A stretch of 33,908 nt of DNA from Lachnospiraceae bacterium (GCA_910575475.1 CAJTGD010000052.1:1-33908), one strand, 5' to 3'. Shown: positions 13,353-22,743, counted from the first letter of the stretch. The notes: generated from the sequence alone by a model not told the origin. Numbers and translations are program-made.

Positions 13353-14331
13353 TTATCATTTCAGGGTAAAAAGCAAAAAATTGCTGTTTGAATTTTCCAT
13401 AAAACGAAATATCACAATCATCAAAGGAGACAGTGCCACCGGAAAAACAACACTGCTTCATATGATGTATGAATATCTGAGGGTCGGTAGGGAATCCGGA
13501 TATTCTGTAACCACAGATACCGATTATTATGTCTATCTTCGGCAGGAAGTCGGGCGTACCTGGGAAGAAGCTTTATATCCGCTACGGGGTACCATTATAT
13601 TTATCGAAGAAAACAATCCTTTTGTATTTTCAAAAGAATTTGCGGAATTTGTAAAATCCTCGGGAAATTATTTTGTACTGGTCAATCGTTCCCCATTAAA
13701 AATGCTTCCATATAGTATCCATGAAATATATGAAATCATAACAGATGGAAAACGAACAAATATAAAAGAATCTTACCATCAGCTAAAGGAAATATACAGC
13801 AATTATCCTGTCATTGAGAATAATAAAATGGATACCATTGTAACGGAGGACAGCAATTCCGGATTCCAGTTCTTTTCCAAATTGTTTCATGGCAGAACAG
13901 TGAAAAGCGCCGATGGAAACAGTAAGGTTTTAGACCGGATTCAAAAATTGGAAACCGGAGATATACTGGCTATTGCGGATGGTGCGGCATTCGGTGCAAT
14001 GGTTGAAAGCTGTCTGGAATATTCTGCAACAAGGATCGGCCAGAGAATTTCGGTCTGGATGCCGGAATCATTTGAATATTTAATTTTAAAATCAGGATTA
14101 ATTTCGACAAAAGAGTTATCCAATATTTTAGTTTCAACATCTGATTACGTTGAGTCAGAAGAATATGAAAGCTGGGAGAGATACTTCACGCATTTGCTGA
14201 TTTCTATGACAAGCGGTCAGACATACAGCTATTCCAAAAAGGTATTAAATCCCTTTTATCTACAGGATAAAAGTATACAAAAAATAGCAGAAACATTTCC
14301 CGAAGCTGTCAGAAATCTCAGAAAGGAGTGA
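13342..14331 (+). CDS. P-loop NTPase partner of DUF4869, 329 aa
   Basis: A Walker A motif GDSATGKTT lies at 29-37, directly after a short beta-rich start, as in ABC-like or AAA-type ATPases. A hydrophobic strand ending in acidic residues (GTIIFIEENNPF, about residues 83-94) is a candidate Walker B. The rest (about 100-329) is not a family I can name; no ABC signature motif (LSGGQ) is seen. It overlaps DUF4869 by 11 bases and ends 8 bases before the WYL gene. The gene is clearly richer in A+T than its neighbours, a hint of separate origin. The role is unknown; it may be the motor or switch for DUF4869. Confidence 0.7.
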   Translation: MKGSYHFRVKSKKLLFEFSIKRNITIIKGDSATGKTTLLHMMYEYLRVGRESGYSVTTDTDYYVYLRQEVGRTWEEALYPLRGTIIFIEENNPFVFSKEFAEFVKSSGNYFVLVNRSPLKMLPYSIHEIYEIITDGKRTNIKESYHQLKEIYSNYPVIENNKMDTIVTEDSNSGFQFFSKLFHGRTVKSADGNSKVLDRIQKLETGDILAIADGAAFGAMVESCLEYSATRIGQRISVWMPESFEYLILKSGLISTKELSNILVSTSDYVESEEYESWERYFTHLLISMTSGQTYSYSKKVLNPFYLQDKSIQKIAETFPEAVRNLRKE

Positions 14332-14339
14332 CGCACACC

Positions 14340-15578
14340 ATGTCTGACTTCCACGAGCTGATCAAAAGCTTCCCAAAAACCAGAGATTATGTCCGTGACT
14401 TCTTCGTCTACGGCTTCAAGACGAGAAATGATTTCAAGGAAAAAAGCCCCCGGACCTACGACAACGAGAGGAGACGCCTGGAAAGCTGGCTCGCCCCTTA
14501 CGTGCGCAAGGACCACGTCCCCGGCGGCTCCAACATTTCCCTTGCCATCGACAGCAGCCTCCTGGATACCAACCCGCTCTTCCGTGTCTGGAAGACCAAG
14601 AGCTTCACTGACAACGATATCATCCTGCACTTCCTGATACTGGACCTGCTGCAGGACGGCCGGGCGCGCACCGCCGAGGAGATCACCGACAGCCTGCTCG
14701 CAGAATACGAGACTCTCTTCGACATCCAGACCGTCCGCCGGAAATGCAACACTTACGAAAAGGAAGGACTGCTCCAGAAAACAAAATCCGGCAAAACCGT
14801 CCTTTTTTCCCTGGACAATACCCTTGCCCTTTGGCTTCGCGCCAATGGAAATGTTCTGGACGCCTGTTCCTTTTTTCAGATGGCCGGCCACTTCGGGATC
14901 ATCGGAAATGAACTGGCAGAGCAGTTTGACCATGAGAATCAGACCTTCCGCGTGAAGCACAGCTTTTTTGTACATACTCTGGAAGAGGAAATCCTCCTGG
15001 AGCTTTTGAATGCCATGGATCAGCAGAAATCAGTACGCATGGATCTGAGAAGCTCCCGCCGCGGAACCGTAAGCACCGCAGAATGCGTCCCCCTGCAGAT
15101 CTTTATCAGCACCCGGACCGGCCGGCGTTTCCTGTGCGGATATCTCCGCAGGCGCAGGCGCTTCTCTTGTTTCCGCCTGGATGCCGTCAAGCGCGTCACA
15201 CTGCTGGAATCAGCCGAGGACTACAGCGTGCTGCTGGATCAGCTGGACCAGAACCGCAAAAATCTCTGGGGCGTATCCTTCCAGGGCGGAGAAGGACACC
15301 GGCTGGATACCTTGACCATGACTCTGCAGGTGATCGAACCCGGAGAAAGCTATATCGTTGACCGCCTGAAACGGGAAGGTCGGGGCGGCAAGGTCACAAA
15401 GATCGCAGAGCACGTCTATCGGTATGAGATCCAGTCCTTTGACTGCAACGAAATGCTGCCCTGGATCCGCACCTTTACCGGCAGGATCCTGTCCCTGGAA
15501 TGCAGCGCCAAATTAGTCGAGCAGCGCTTTTACCGCGATCTCCAGACCTTGTACCGCATGTATAGCATAGAAATGTAA
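14340..15578 (+). CDS. WYL-domain protein 1, 412 aa
   Basis: Predicted one-component regulator. A winged-helix-like region lies at about 94-150 (TAEEITDSLLAEYETLFDIQ, TVRRKCNTYEKEGLL). The WYL domain at about 212-290 ends RFLCGYLRRRRRFSCFRLDA, where RFL takes the place of the WYL tripeptide. A WCX-like C-terminal region (about 310-412) follows. WYL domains bind nucleic acid or nucleotide ligands and often control defence and repair loci. The start at 14340 follows AAAGGAG at 11 bases; the GTG at 14328 overlaps that site and is rejected. It is the third gene of the operon divergent from rtcB. Confidence 0.85.
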   Translation: MSDFHELIKSFPKTRDYVRDFFVYGFKTRNDFKEKSPRTYDNERRRLESWLAPYVRKDHVPGGSNISLAIDSSLLDTNPLFRVWKTKSFTDNDIILHFLILDLLQDGRARTAEEITDSLLAEYETLFDIQTVRRKCNTYEKEGLLQKTKSGKTVLFSLDNTLALWLRANGNVLDACSFFQMAGHFGIIGNELAEQFDHENQTFRVKHSFFVHTLEEEILLELLNAMDQQKSVRMDLRSSRRGTVSTAECVPLQIFISTRTGRRFLCGYLRRRRRFSCFRLDAVKRVTLLESAEDYSVLLDQLDQNRKNLWGVSFQGGEGHRLDTLTMTLQVIEPGESYIVDRLKREGRGGKVTKIAEHVYRYEIQSFDCNEMLPWIRTFTGRILSLECSAKLVEQRFYRDLQTLYRMYSIEM

Positions 15579-15584
15579 GGAACC

Positions 15585-15748
15585 CTAGTACAGCATTGCG
15601 TATATAATGGTGAATAATGTGTCTGATATTTTTGTCAGGACAAGGCGGAGAAAAGAGGCGATGCGGTGCATCGTTGATTGACGACAACGCAGAACTGGCA
15701 GAAATAGCAGGTGCAGAATTCACCGTTAATTACGCAATGCTGTACTAG
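15585..15748. mobile_element. MITE-like element between the two WYL genes
   Basis: A 164-bp element whose ends are inverted repeats: CTAGTACAGCATTGCGTA on the left, and on the right the same 18 bases in reverse (TACGCAATGCTGTACTAG). The similarity continues inward to GGTGAAT/ATTCACC. It carries no ORF. Immediately after it the left-end sequence (CTAG, then TACAGCATTGC) recurs at 15745-15759, suggesting a partial second copy or a CTAG target duplication. A similar non-autonomous repeat is familiar to me from Lachnospiraceae genomes. It fills most of the 304-base gap; the rest holds a GATGC/GCATC hairpin and the WYL2 ribosome binding site. Confidence 0.75.
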
Positions 15749-15882
15749 TACAGCATTGCATTAATAATTGAGTAGTAATCACTCGCTGTCCATGCCATTA
15801 CTGTGTTGGAGTCAGTCAACGATGCTACCGGCATCGAGTGTACAGATAGAAAAGGATTTTCAGAAACAGGAGGACCGGCCAA

Positions 15883-16890
15883 ATGGATTTATTTTCAGAA
15901 ATCTACAGCTGTTATTACCAGGTCCTGCGGCATCTGCTGTCTTCCCACGGCGCCCTCACGATCCAGGACATCCGCAGCCGGATCTGCCGGGAAGGCTTTG
16001 AAGAGAGCCTTCTTTCCATCATTCCCAAAATCGAAAGCGGAGCCTGGAATTTATTCGAAAAGGACGGCGGGCTCTATCTTTCCAAGCTCAGCCCTTCCTT
16101 TCTGACGCCCCTTTCCGCCCTGGAAAAATCCTACTTAAAAGCGTTATTATCCGATCCCCGCATCGGATTATTTCTGGAGCCGGCACAGCTGGAAGCTCTG
16201 CGGCGTATGCTCTCCGAAGTCCCTCCACTCTGGAGGCCGGAACAGTTCTACTACTACGATCGTTTTTCAGACGGCGATCCCTGGCAGGATGAAAGCTACC
16301 GCCATCGTTTCCGTACACTGCTCCAGGCACAGAAAAACCGGCAGTATGTGGATATCGATTACATTTCTCCAAATGGAAAACGCCTTCACCATCCATATAT
16401 TCCCGCCCGGCTGGAATACTCCGTAAAAAATGACAAGCTCCGCCTCCTGGCTCTTAAGCCTTCCAAATACGGCAGGATGAAGCTGGAGCTTCTGAACCTT
16501 TCCCGGATCCAGAGTGTACGTCCTATAGAAAAAGTGCTTTCTTCCCATGTTGACCTGAACGCATGGATCCGAAATTCTTACTATAAAGAACCGGTAACGC
16601 TGCATATCGTCAACAGACGCAATGCTCTGGAGCGTGCCATGCTGCATTTTGCGAACTACGAAAAAAATACTTCAAAAATTGATGAGGACACCTATGAATG
16701 TCTCATCTACTATAATAAAAATATGGAGACGGAGCTGCTGATCGAAGTCCTGTCCTTCGGCCCCATGCTGACCGTGATCGGAAATGAGCGGTTTCTCCAC
16801 AGCCTGAAAAGCAGACTTCATCGTCAGATTTCTCTTATGAATTACTCTAAAAATGACGATATAATTATGGGCTTTCACGTAAAATCCTGA
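15883..16890 (+). CDS. WYL-domain protein 2, 335 aa
   Basis: Second WYL protein, paired with the one at 14340-15578. The N-terminal region (about 10-75) is winged-helix-like (GALTIQDIRSRICREGF). The WYL domain lies at about 140-215 (NRQYVDIDYISPNGKRLHHP, then LRLLALKPSKYGRMKLELLN), and a C-terminal region (about 225-325) resembles WCX. AGGAGG stands before the ATG. Paired, divergent WYL proteins often act as hetero-oligomers, so the two may sense one ligand together. The MITE at 15585-15748 separates them and may have split a once-tight operon. Confidence 0.82.
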   Translation: MDLFSEIYSCYYQVLRHLLSSHGALTIQDIRSRICREGFEESLLSIIPKIESGAWNLFEKDGGLYLSKLSPSFLTPLSALEKSYLKALLSDPRIGLFLEPAQLEALRRMLSEVPPLWRPEQFYYYDRFSDGDPWQDESYRHRFRTLLQAQKNRQYVDIDYISPNGKRLHHPYIPARLEYSVKNDKLRLLALKPSKYGRMKLELLNLSRIQSVRPIEKVLSSHVDLNAWIRNSYYKEPVTLHIVNRRNALERAMLHFANYEKNTSKIDEDTYECLIYYNKNMETELLIEVLSFGPMLTVIGNERFLHSLKSRLHRQISLMNYSKNDDIIMGFHVKS

Positions 16891-16934
16891 AGTGAAAGAA
16901 ACGGCTCAATTTTTTACATAAGGAGACTACGAAG

Positions 16935-18638
16935 ATGAAAAAAGTAATCCAGAATTTAAAAATCAGCCAGAAGCTCTATGTCCTCGTTGGAGTCGCGCTG
17001 ATCGGCATGCTGCTGATCGGAGGGATGTCCTTCAATCTGATGGGCCGGTTGAACGACAAAGCCAGTGATATTTCCACAAGCTGGATGCCCAGTATCGATA
17101 CGGCCAGGGAGATGGATACGACCATTTCCAATATACGCCTCAACGAGCTGGGATATCTTACCGCCATTTCTTCCGAAGGTAAAGAATCAAGTCTGCAGTA
17201 TCTGCAGAAGGAAAAGGAAGAGATGCGCGCTCTCCTTGCCGAATACGGAGAGATGATCGATAAAGAAGAGCGTTCCTATTATGAAGCCGCTCAAAAGGCA
17301 TGGTCTGAGTATGACCAGGCTGATGAGAAGCTGATCGCTCTTGCAAAGCAGGGCAGGACCGAGCAGGCCCGCAGCATCCTGGAGGGCGAATGTGTGGGAC
17401 TTTACAATGCAGTGACCAGCTCTTTCAGTGATATCATCGAATATAATACAGAAGGCAGCGACACTGAAACACAGGAAAGCTTTTCCCTTTACAGGACCGC
17501 GCTCATTGCCCAGGCTGCCATCATGGCTGCCACGATCATCATCGGCGTTTATTTTTCGTTTATCATCATACGCGGGATCAAATTTCCCATATTTGAGATC
17601 GAGCGTGCTGCTTCCCGGATGGCTCAGGGCGATCTGGATATTGATATTTCTTATACATCCCGGGATGAGCTGGGCGTACTTTCGACCCAGGTGCGCGAGC
17701 TGATCCGCAAGCTGCAGGTCATCATTGACGATGAAAATAAATTTCTGGCAAAAATGGCTTCCGGAGATTTTACCATAGACTCTGTATGCGCCGAGGAATA
17801 TACCGGCGGATTCCGTCCTCTTCTGGAGTCCTTCCGCGCGATCTCTGAAAAGCTGAATGACACCCTGCTCCAGATCAGCAACAGCTCCGAACAGGTCGCA
17901 AGCGGTTCCGAGCAGGTATCCAGCGGAGCGCAGGCGCTCTCCCAGGGCGCAACGGAACAGGCCAGCTCCGTGGAGGAACTGGCTGCCACGGTGACAGAGA
18001 TCTCGAACCGGGTAAAGCAGAACGCGGAACACGCGAGAAAAGCCAATTCCATGGCAGATACGGTCAGTGATGAGATGAATACAAGCAACCAGAAGATGCA
18101 GGATATGATCCAGGCCATGAATGACATCAGCCATTGCTCCGATGAGATCGGCAAGATCATCAAGACCATTGAGGATATCGCGTTCCAGACCAACATCCTT
18201 GCACTGAATGCCGCGGTAGAAGCCGCCCGCGCCGGAGACGCCGGAAAAGGCTTTGCGGTGGTTGCCGATGAGGTCCGCAACCTGGCCAGCAAGAGCGCCG
18301 AAGCGTCCCACAGCACCGCCTCCCTGATCGAAAATTCCCTCAGGGCAGTGAACAGCGGGACACAGATCGCGGATGAAACCGCAAGATCCCTGATCCAAGC
18401 GGTGGAAGGCGTCAATGCCATGCATGACATCATCGGCCAGATTTCCGAAGCCAGCAGCACCCAGGCCGATGCCATTTCCCAGATCTCCATGGGGATCGAA
18501 CAGATCTCCCATGTGGTGCAGACCAACTCCGCGACCGCCCAGGAAAGCGCCGCAGCCAGCGAGGAGCTGTCCGGCCAGTCCCAGCTCATGAAGAGCCTGG
18601 TGGGAAGATTCCGGCTGAAGCACGGTACATACCGCTGA
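16935..18638 (+). CDS. Methyl-accepting chemotaxis protein, 567 aa
   Basis: Membrane chemoreceptor. TM1 is at about 13-33 and is followed by a four-helix-bundle periplasmic-type sensor domain (about 35-188). TM2 is at about 189-213, HAMP at 214-266, and the long cytoplasmic coiled coil holds the conserved CheA/CheW-binding tip at 413-451 (AFQTNILALNAAVEAARAG). Methylation-region residues flank the tip. It would signal to CheA/CheW, which are not in this window. The ribosome binding site is AAGGAG. It lies 44 bases after WYL2 in the same direction and could be co-transcribed, though a functional link is not evident. Confidence 0.95.
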   Translation: MKKVIQNLKISQKLYVLVGVALIGMLLIGGMSFNLMGRLNDKASDISTSWMPSIDTAREMDTTISNIRLNELGYLTAISSEGKESSLQYLQKEKEEMRALLAEYGEMIDKEERSYYEAAQKAWSEYDQADEKLIALAKQGRTEQARSILEGECVGLYNAVTSSFSDIIEYNTEGSDTETQESFSLYRTALIAQAAIMAATIIIGVYFSFIIIRGIKFPIFEIERAASRMAQGDLDIDISYTSRDELGVLSTQVRELIRKLQVIIDDENKFLAKMASGDFTIDSVCAEEYTGGFRPLLESFRAISEKLNDTLLQISNSSEQVASGSEQVSSGAQALSQGATEQASSVEELAATVTEISNRVKQNAEHARKANSMADTVSDEMNTSNQKMQDMIQAMNDISHCSDEIGKIIKTIEDIAFQTNILALNAAVEAARAGDAGKGFAVVADEVRNLASKSAEASHSTASLIENSLRAVNSGTQIADETARSLIQAVEGVNAMHDIIGQISEASSTQADAISQISMGIEQISHVVQTNSATAQESAAASEELSGQSQLMKSLVGRFRLKHGTYR

Positions 18639-18670
18639 CACCTCAGAACATCAGAACTAAGACAGAAACA

Positions 18671-18708
18671 AACAGTCCTGAGCAGCCAAATGCACAGGGC
18701 TGTTTTTT
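18671..18708 (+). terminator. Terminator after the chemoreceptor gene
   Basis: AACAG and CCTG pair with CAGG and CTGTT, followed by TTTTTT. The gene on the other side is convergent and ends at 18736; the reverse strand has a looser T-rich run, so it may serve both. Confidence 0.75.
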
Positions 18709-18735
18709 CGTATTCCTGCGATTGCAGATTGCGGT

Positions 18736-21141
18736 TTAATACTGCAGCCGGATATCCAGCGCCTTGATCTCATGCGCCATAAGCTTCGTCTCCACCCGGA
18801 GCACACCGTCCTCCACCCGTATCTTGCGCAGCTCCACCTTCGGCATGGCAGCCCGCCGCAGATAGTCGATCTCTCCCTTCGACAGGTTCCGGATATACTC
18901 CATATCCTTCCACGTATTCTGCACGCTCCCGTTGTCCTTGTTCACATAGAACACCCGCATCAGGTAATCCCCGTCGGCCACATTCTGGATCTCGAATTTC
19001 AGATGCACCGCATCCAGGTCTTCATACAGCTCATCCATCTCCTCGATCCGGATATCCTTCTCCTCCTTCATGGCATACCGGTAATTGAACTGCTTGCAGT
19101 TGTGGCATACAATGGAATAGGTTCCTCTTCCGTTGGTGGTCAGCAGAGCATTTTCCGTCTTTCCCAGCAGCCTGGACTGGGCAAAATGCAGAAAATGAAA
19201 GGCATAAAAGGAAGGCTTCTTGATCCCGTCCCGTGTCAGCAGCCCGTTGTCCCCATACAGGATTCCCTCCGTATCATAGAACTCCGTGTGCAGGTCCGAC
19301 CCGTGCCAGTATCCCATCATATCCGCATTTCCAATGGATTCGATGCAGGTTTTCATCACATAGGCCCCATGGGCGCAGCTGTCGTTGATGCAGTTCCGGT
19401 TGGAGATGGTAAAATTCCACTCCGTGATGTGCAGCTCTTCCGGCACAAAGTCCTCTTCCGCCAGGATCCTTTTGAAAATGTCAACCTGGTTCTTTACAAA
19501 ATTGTGGTCCAGCGAGCGCTTCCCGAAATACATGTTATTCTGCTGGATCAGCTCATAGGAATAGGCGTACACGCTGATAAAGTCCGGCCGGATCGACCGT
19601 TTTTTCCAGTTGCTGATCAGATCCCGGTACTGATACCGGTCATACCCCATGGCGAAGCCCGCGCCGCCCACCCTGATCTTCGGTGAGATCTTCTTCAAAG
19701 CCTCATATCCGATCTCAAAGCAGTCGAAATACCAGCCGTTTTCATCCAGCATGTTCATCCGCTCATCCTTCCAGAGCTCAAAATACCAGGTCTCGATCTC
19801 ATCCAGCCCGTACCGGTTGATCAGATGTGCCGCCAGGTCATGCATCACCTTCTCATAGCTTTCCCGCTCATGGAAAATGATGTCGTTCTCCTTCTGGGCC
19901 AATGTGGAATTGATGGTATAGCTGACGTGGATCGGTTTGAAGGAAAGCTCGATATAGGGCTTCAGCTTATGGTCCACGAGGAAGTCCAGCCCCCGGTCCA
20001 CCCGGCTGAAATTGTAGTGCCATCCGTTCTCCTCATCCTCGTCGTACATATCTCCCACGAAGATGTTCCAGATCCGGACATAGGAAAAGCCCAGCTCCTC
20101 CTGCATGAGAAGGACCTGCTGCTGCATGCTGCTGTCCAGAAGCGCTTCCACCCTTCCGATATTGATGATCTTACACCAGTTTTTAATATATTCCTTTGTC
20201 TCAGATGCATCCGCAGTGAAAAGGCTCATATTCCTGGCCGCGACCGTATCCTCCACCGGTACATTTCCCGCCAAATAGTCCTTTACCCGCTGCCCTACCT
20301 CCTCCTGCTGCCCGGCTCCGTCCGTATTCTCCCGTTCCTCCTGCCGCACGCTGGCCCGGTACGCGGATGGCGTCATATGGTAAATGTCCCGGAACGCCTT
20401 ATTAAAGGACGCCGAGGTCGGAAAGCCGTTGTCGAGCGCGATCCGCGTGATCTTCTTCTCCGTGTAGAGCAGCTCATCCACCGCATGGAACAGCCGGATA
20501 TTGTTCACATACTCTAGAAAGCTTAAACCAAACCGCTTCTTGATATACTTGGACAGGTAGGCATTGGACAGATACAGCTTTTTCGCCAGGTCATTCAGGC
20601 TGATCTGCTTCTGGTAGTTGGCCTGCACATAGTTCTGGATCTCAAACACCCTGGAATTGTCCGGCGACACCTGCTCCTTCAGACGGTTGTCGTCCGCCTT
20701 GATCATAAAATAGCTGGTCAGCAGATACAGCGCTTCATAATAAATGCTGTTCAGATACAGCGCGCCTTCCCGCTCCTTGTCATAATACCGGTTCAGCATC
20801 CGGTCCAGCACCTTTTTCAGCTGTTCATAGGCTTCACTCTTATCCGCCGCCGAATTGCACCAGAACAGGATCTGGTTCGTCCCCAGATATTCCACCAGTT
20901 TGGAAAAATTGATCTGGATGCTGACGATCAGTAGATCCTTCTTCGTCTCCCGCAGGGAATGCCGCTTGTTCGCGTTCACCAGCAGAAACTCCCCTTTTTG
21001 CAGCTCCTGTGTCTCCGATTCGAGCTCCAGCTCCAGAGCCCCCTCCAGCACATAGAGGATCTCCGGATTCTGGTGGAAATGTGTATTCTGTATCTTTCTC
21101 GTATCAAACTCAAAGTCCATGACGGAACGAAAATTATCCAT
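18736..21141 (-). CDS. AraC-family regulator fused to a GH39-like domain, 801 aa
   Basis: An N-terminal cupin sensor (about 5-75, HFHQNPEILYVLEG) is followed by an AraC/XylS double HTH (about 165-265, ISLNDLAKKLYLSNAYLSKY and GFPTSASFNKAFRDIYHMTP). A C-terminal glycoside hydrolase family 39-like barrel (about 310-700) and a small beta domain complete it. The nucleophile motif TEWN is kept (Glu574). The acid/base motif, usually WNEP, reads WKDE at 457-460, so the expected Glu is Asp459. The domain may thus be a sugar sensor rather than an enzyme. The fusion is large but complete, with no frameshift. The start follows AAGGTG. The regulated genes are not obvious nearby. Confidence 0.9.
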   Translation of the reverse strand: MDNFRSVMDFEFDTRKIQNTHFHQNPEILYVLEGALELELESETQELQKGEFLLVNANKRHSLRETKKDLLIVSIQINFSKLVEYLGTNQILFWCNSAADKSEAYEQLKKVLDRMLNRYYDKEREGALYLNSIYYEALYLLTSYFMIKADDNRLKEQVSPDNSRVFEIQNYVQANYQKQISLNDLAKKLYLSNAYLSKYIKKRFGLSFLEYVNNIRLFHAVDELLYTEKKITRIALDNGFPTSASFNKAFRDIYHMTPSAYRASVRQEERENTDGAGQQEEVGQRVKDYLAGNVPVEDTVAARNMSLFTADASETKEYIKNWCKIINIGRVEALLDSSMQQQVLLMQEELGFSYVRIWNIFVGDMYDEDEENGWHYNFSRVDRGLDFLVDHKLKPYIELSFKPIHVSYTINSTLAQKENDIIFHERESYEKVMHDLAAHLINRYGLDEIETWYFELWKDERMNMLDENGWYFDCFEIGYEALKKISPKIRVGGAGFAMGYDRYQYRDLISNWKKRSIRPDFISVYAYSYELIQQNNMYFGKRSLDHNFVKNQVDIFKRILAEEDFVPEELHITEWNFTISNRNCINDSCAHGAYVMKTCIESIGNADMMGYWHGSDLHTEFYDTEGILYGDNGLLTRDGIKKPSFYAFHFLHFAQSRLLGKTENALLTTNGRGTYSIVCHNCKQFNYRYAMKEEKDIRIEEMDELYEDLDAVHLKFEIQNVADGDYLMRVFYVNKDNGSVQNTWKDMEYIRNLSKGEIDYLRRAAMPKVELRKIRVEDGVLRVETKLMAHEIKALDIRLQY

Positions 21142-21244
21142 GATTTTGCACCTTATCCTTCAGTAAAATTGACCGCTCAGGCCGGCTGGCCGGATTCCAG
21201 CCCCGGGAATGGGCCGTAACGGTATTTCTCATATCTGATTATTC

Positions 21245-21273
21245 ATTGTAACACAATCTTTCCTATCTGTCCC
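21245..21273 (-). promoter_or_regulatory. Probable promoter of the AraC-GH39 gene
   Basis: GGGACA (21268-21273), a 17-base spacer and TACAAT (21245-21250) on the minus strand. The leader of about 95 bases includes a GGCC-rich palindromic stretch near 21180-21195. Confidence 0.45.
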
Positions 21274-21279
21274 GTTATT

Positions 21280-22743
21280 TTACAGGTTATCTCTGTAAGC
21301 CGTCCCATCACCGCATCGGCCGGATGCCGTGCAGTCACTGTGCAGTTTCGAGTGAACAACAAAATAAAGCGTCACCCTCCCTCCGCCTTCCTCTCTATTT
21401 TCCAGCGCCAGATATCCGCCCTGCGCCTTGATGAACTCCCGCGCCGTATGAAGCCCGATCCCGTAATGCACCTGACTGCTCCGGCTCTTGTCCCCCCGAT
21501 AAAACCGTTCGGCAGCATGTTTCAGATCCTCCGCCGAAAATCCCGGCCCTTCATCCATGACCACCGCCGCCAGATACATTTCCCCCTGTTCCTCCCGGTT
21601 GGAAATCCGGATCCGGATTGCTTTTCCCGGCGGACTATGATCCAGCGCATTGCTGACAATATTCTGAAATGCCCGGATCATCTGACTTTCATTCCCCTGG
21701 ACCTCTCCCTGCAGCTCTTCCCTGTCAAAAATCACCTTACACTTGCGCGCAGATGCCAAAAGCCTCGCCTGCTGTTCCATTTTCCCGGCAAGCGCTTCGC
21801 AGGGGATACGGCGGTTCCCGGCTTCTATCCCGTTCCGGTCCGCCTGCAGAAGCTCATGCAGCATCCCCAGATACCCCTCCATGATCTCCACGCTCTGCAG
21901 GATATCCCGGTCATACTCCTTCTCCTCCTCCGCCAGCTCCCCTTCCGCCAAAAGCTCCGCATTCCCCCGGATGACCGTCAGCGGTGTCTTGATATCATGG
22001 GCCAGCGCGGCGATCTGCTCCCTGCGGCTCTTTTCCAGGTCCCACTGCCGATGAAGAGAGTCTTTCAGCGCTTCCTTCATCTGGAATAGCGAATCCAGCA
22101 CCTCCTCCACTTCCCGGATGTCCGAATGCCCTTTCTCAAAATCCAGATTCTGATTCCGGATCTCTTCCGTCGTCTCGTTCAGGAGTGACAGCTTATTCCG
22201 CATGTACCTTCCGAAGCTCCTGGATACCACCGCCGTATGCAGAAGAAACAGAACCGCATACAAAATAACCAGAAACACATCCACCCTGGGAAGCCATGTT
22301 CTCAAAAATGCATTCCGGCACAGCATCGCGATCTCGTAATTCACAATGCACACTTCCCCAAAGTCCCGTTCCACAAATCGATAAAATCCCTGCCCCTGGG
22401 TATATATCATGCTCTTTTCATAATGCTCCCATGCCGTTTTTCTCTCCTCACCGGGAATCGTACCATACAGCCAGCTTCCATCCCGGCGGAACACCCCGAA
22501 GACGCTTCTCGGCGGCATCATTTCCTCTGTGATCTCCGGTGCTTCCTTTAGCTCCTCCGCTGCTTCATTCAGCCAGAGTTCCGCATAATTGGCAGGAAGG
22601 ATCTCCCCCGCCTCAACCAGCGCCAGAAAAACACCTGATAAGACCAGCAGCCACAGCAGCGCCCCTCCCGCCAGCAGGCAGACATACCGCAAAAATACGT
22701 TCGCAATCGTTCTCTTTCCCATCACCTTTCTTTTTCTTCTCAT
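21280..22743 (-). CDS. Sensor histidine kinase of the LanFEG-linked two-component system
   Basis: 487-aa membrane kinase with TM1 at about 14-45, an extracellular sensor segment (about 46-150), TM2 at about 153-175 and a linker. The H-box AALAHDIKTPLT carries the phospho-accepting His249, and a HATPase domain follows (N-box QNIVSNALDHSPPG, G-box MDEGPGFSAED, then YGIGLHTAREFI). The start at 22743 gives the common ATGA overlap with the response regulator stop; earlier ATGs in frame (22749 and upstream) lie inside the regulator gene. It is the last gene of the immunity operon and likely senses a cell-envelope-active peptide. Confidence 0.9.
   Translation of the reverse strand: MRRKRKVMGKRTIANVFLRYVCLLAGGALLWLLVLSGVFLALVEAGEILPANYAELWLNEAAEELKEAPEITEEMMPPRSVFGVFRRDGSWLYGTIPGEERKTAWEHYEKSMIYTQGQGFYRFVERDFGEVCIVNYEIAMLCRNAFLRTWLPRVDVFLVILYAVLFLLHTAVVSRSFGRYMRNKLSLLNETTEEIRNQNLDFEKGHSDIREVEEVLDSLFQMKEALKDSLHRQWDLEKSRREQIAALAHDIKTPLTVIRGNAELLAEGELAEEEKEYDRDILQSVEIMEGYLGMLHELLQADRNGIEAGNRRIPCEALAGKMEQQARLLASARKCKVIFDREELQGEVQGNESQMIRAFQNIVSNALDHSPPGKAIRIRISNREEQGEMYLAAVVMDEGPGFSAEDLKHAAERFYRGDKSRSSQVHYGIGLHTAREFIKAQGGYLALENREEGGGRVTLYFVVHSKLHSDCTASGRCGDGTAYRDNL

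Noticed and set aside
17187..18641. Long minus-strand frames opposite the chemoreceptor gene
   Set aside because: Shadow frames created by the codon bias of a long plus-strand gene; no ribosome site and no family match.
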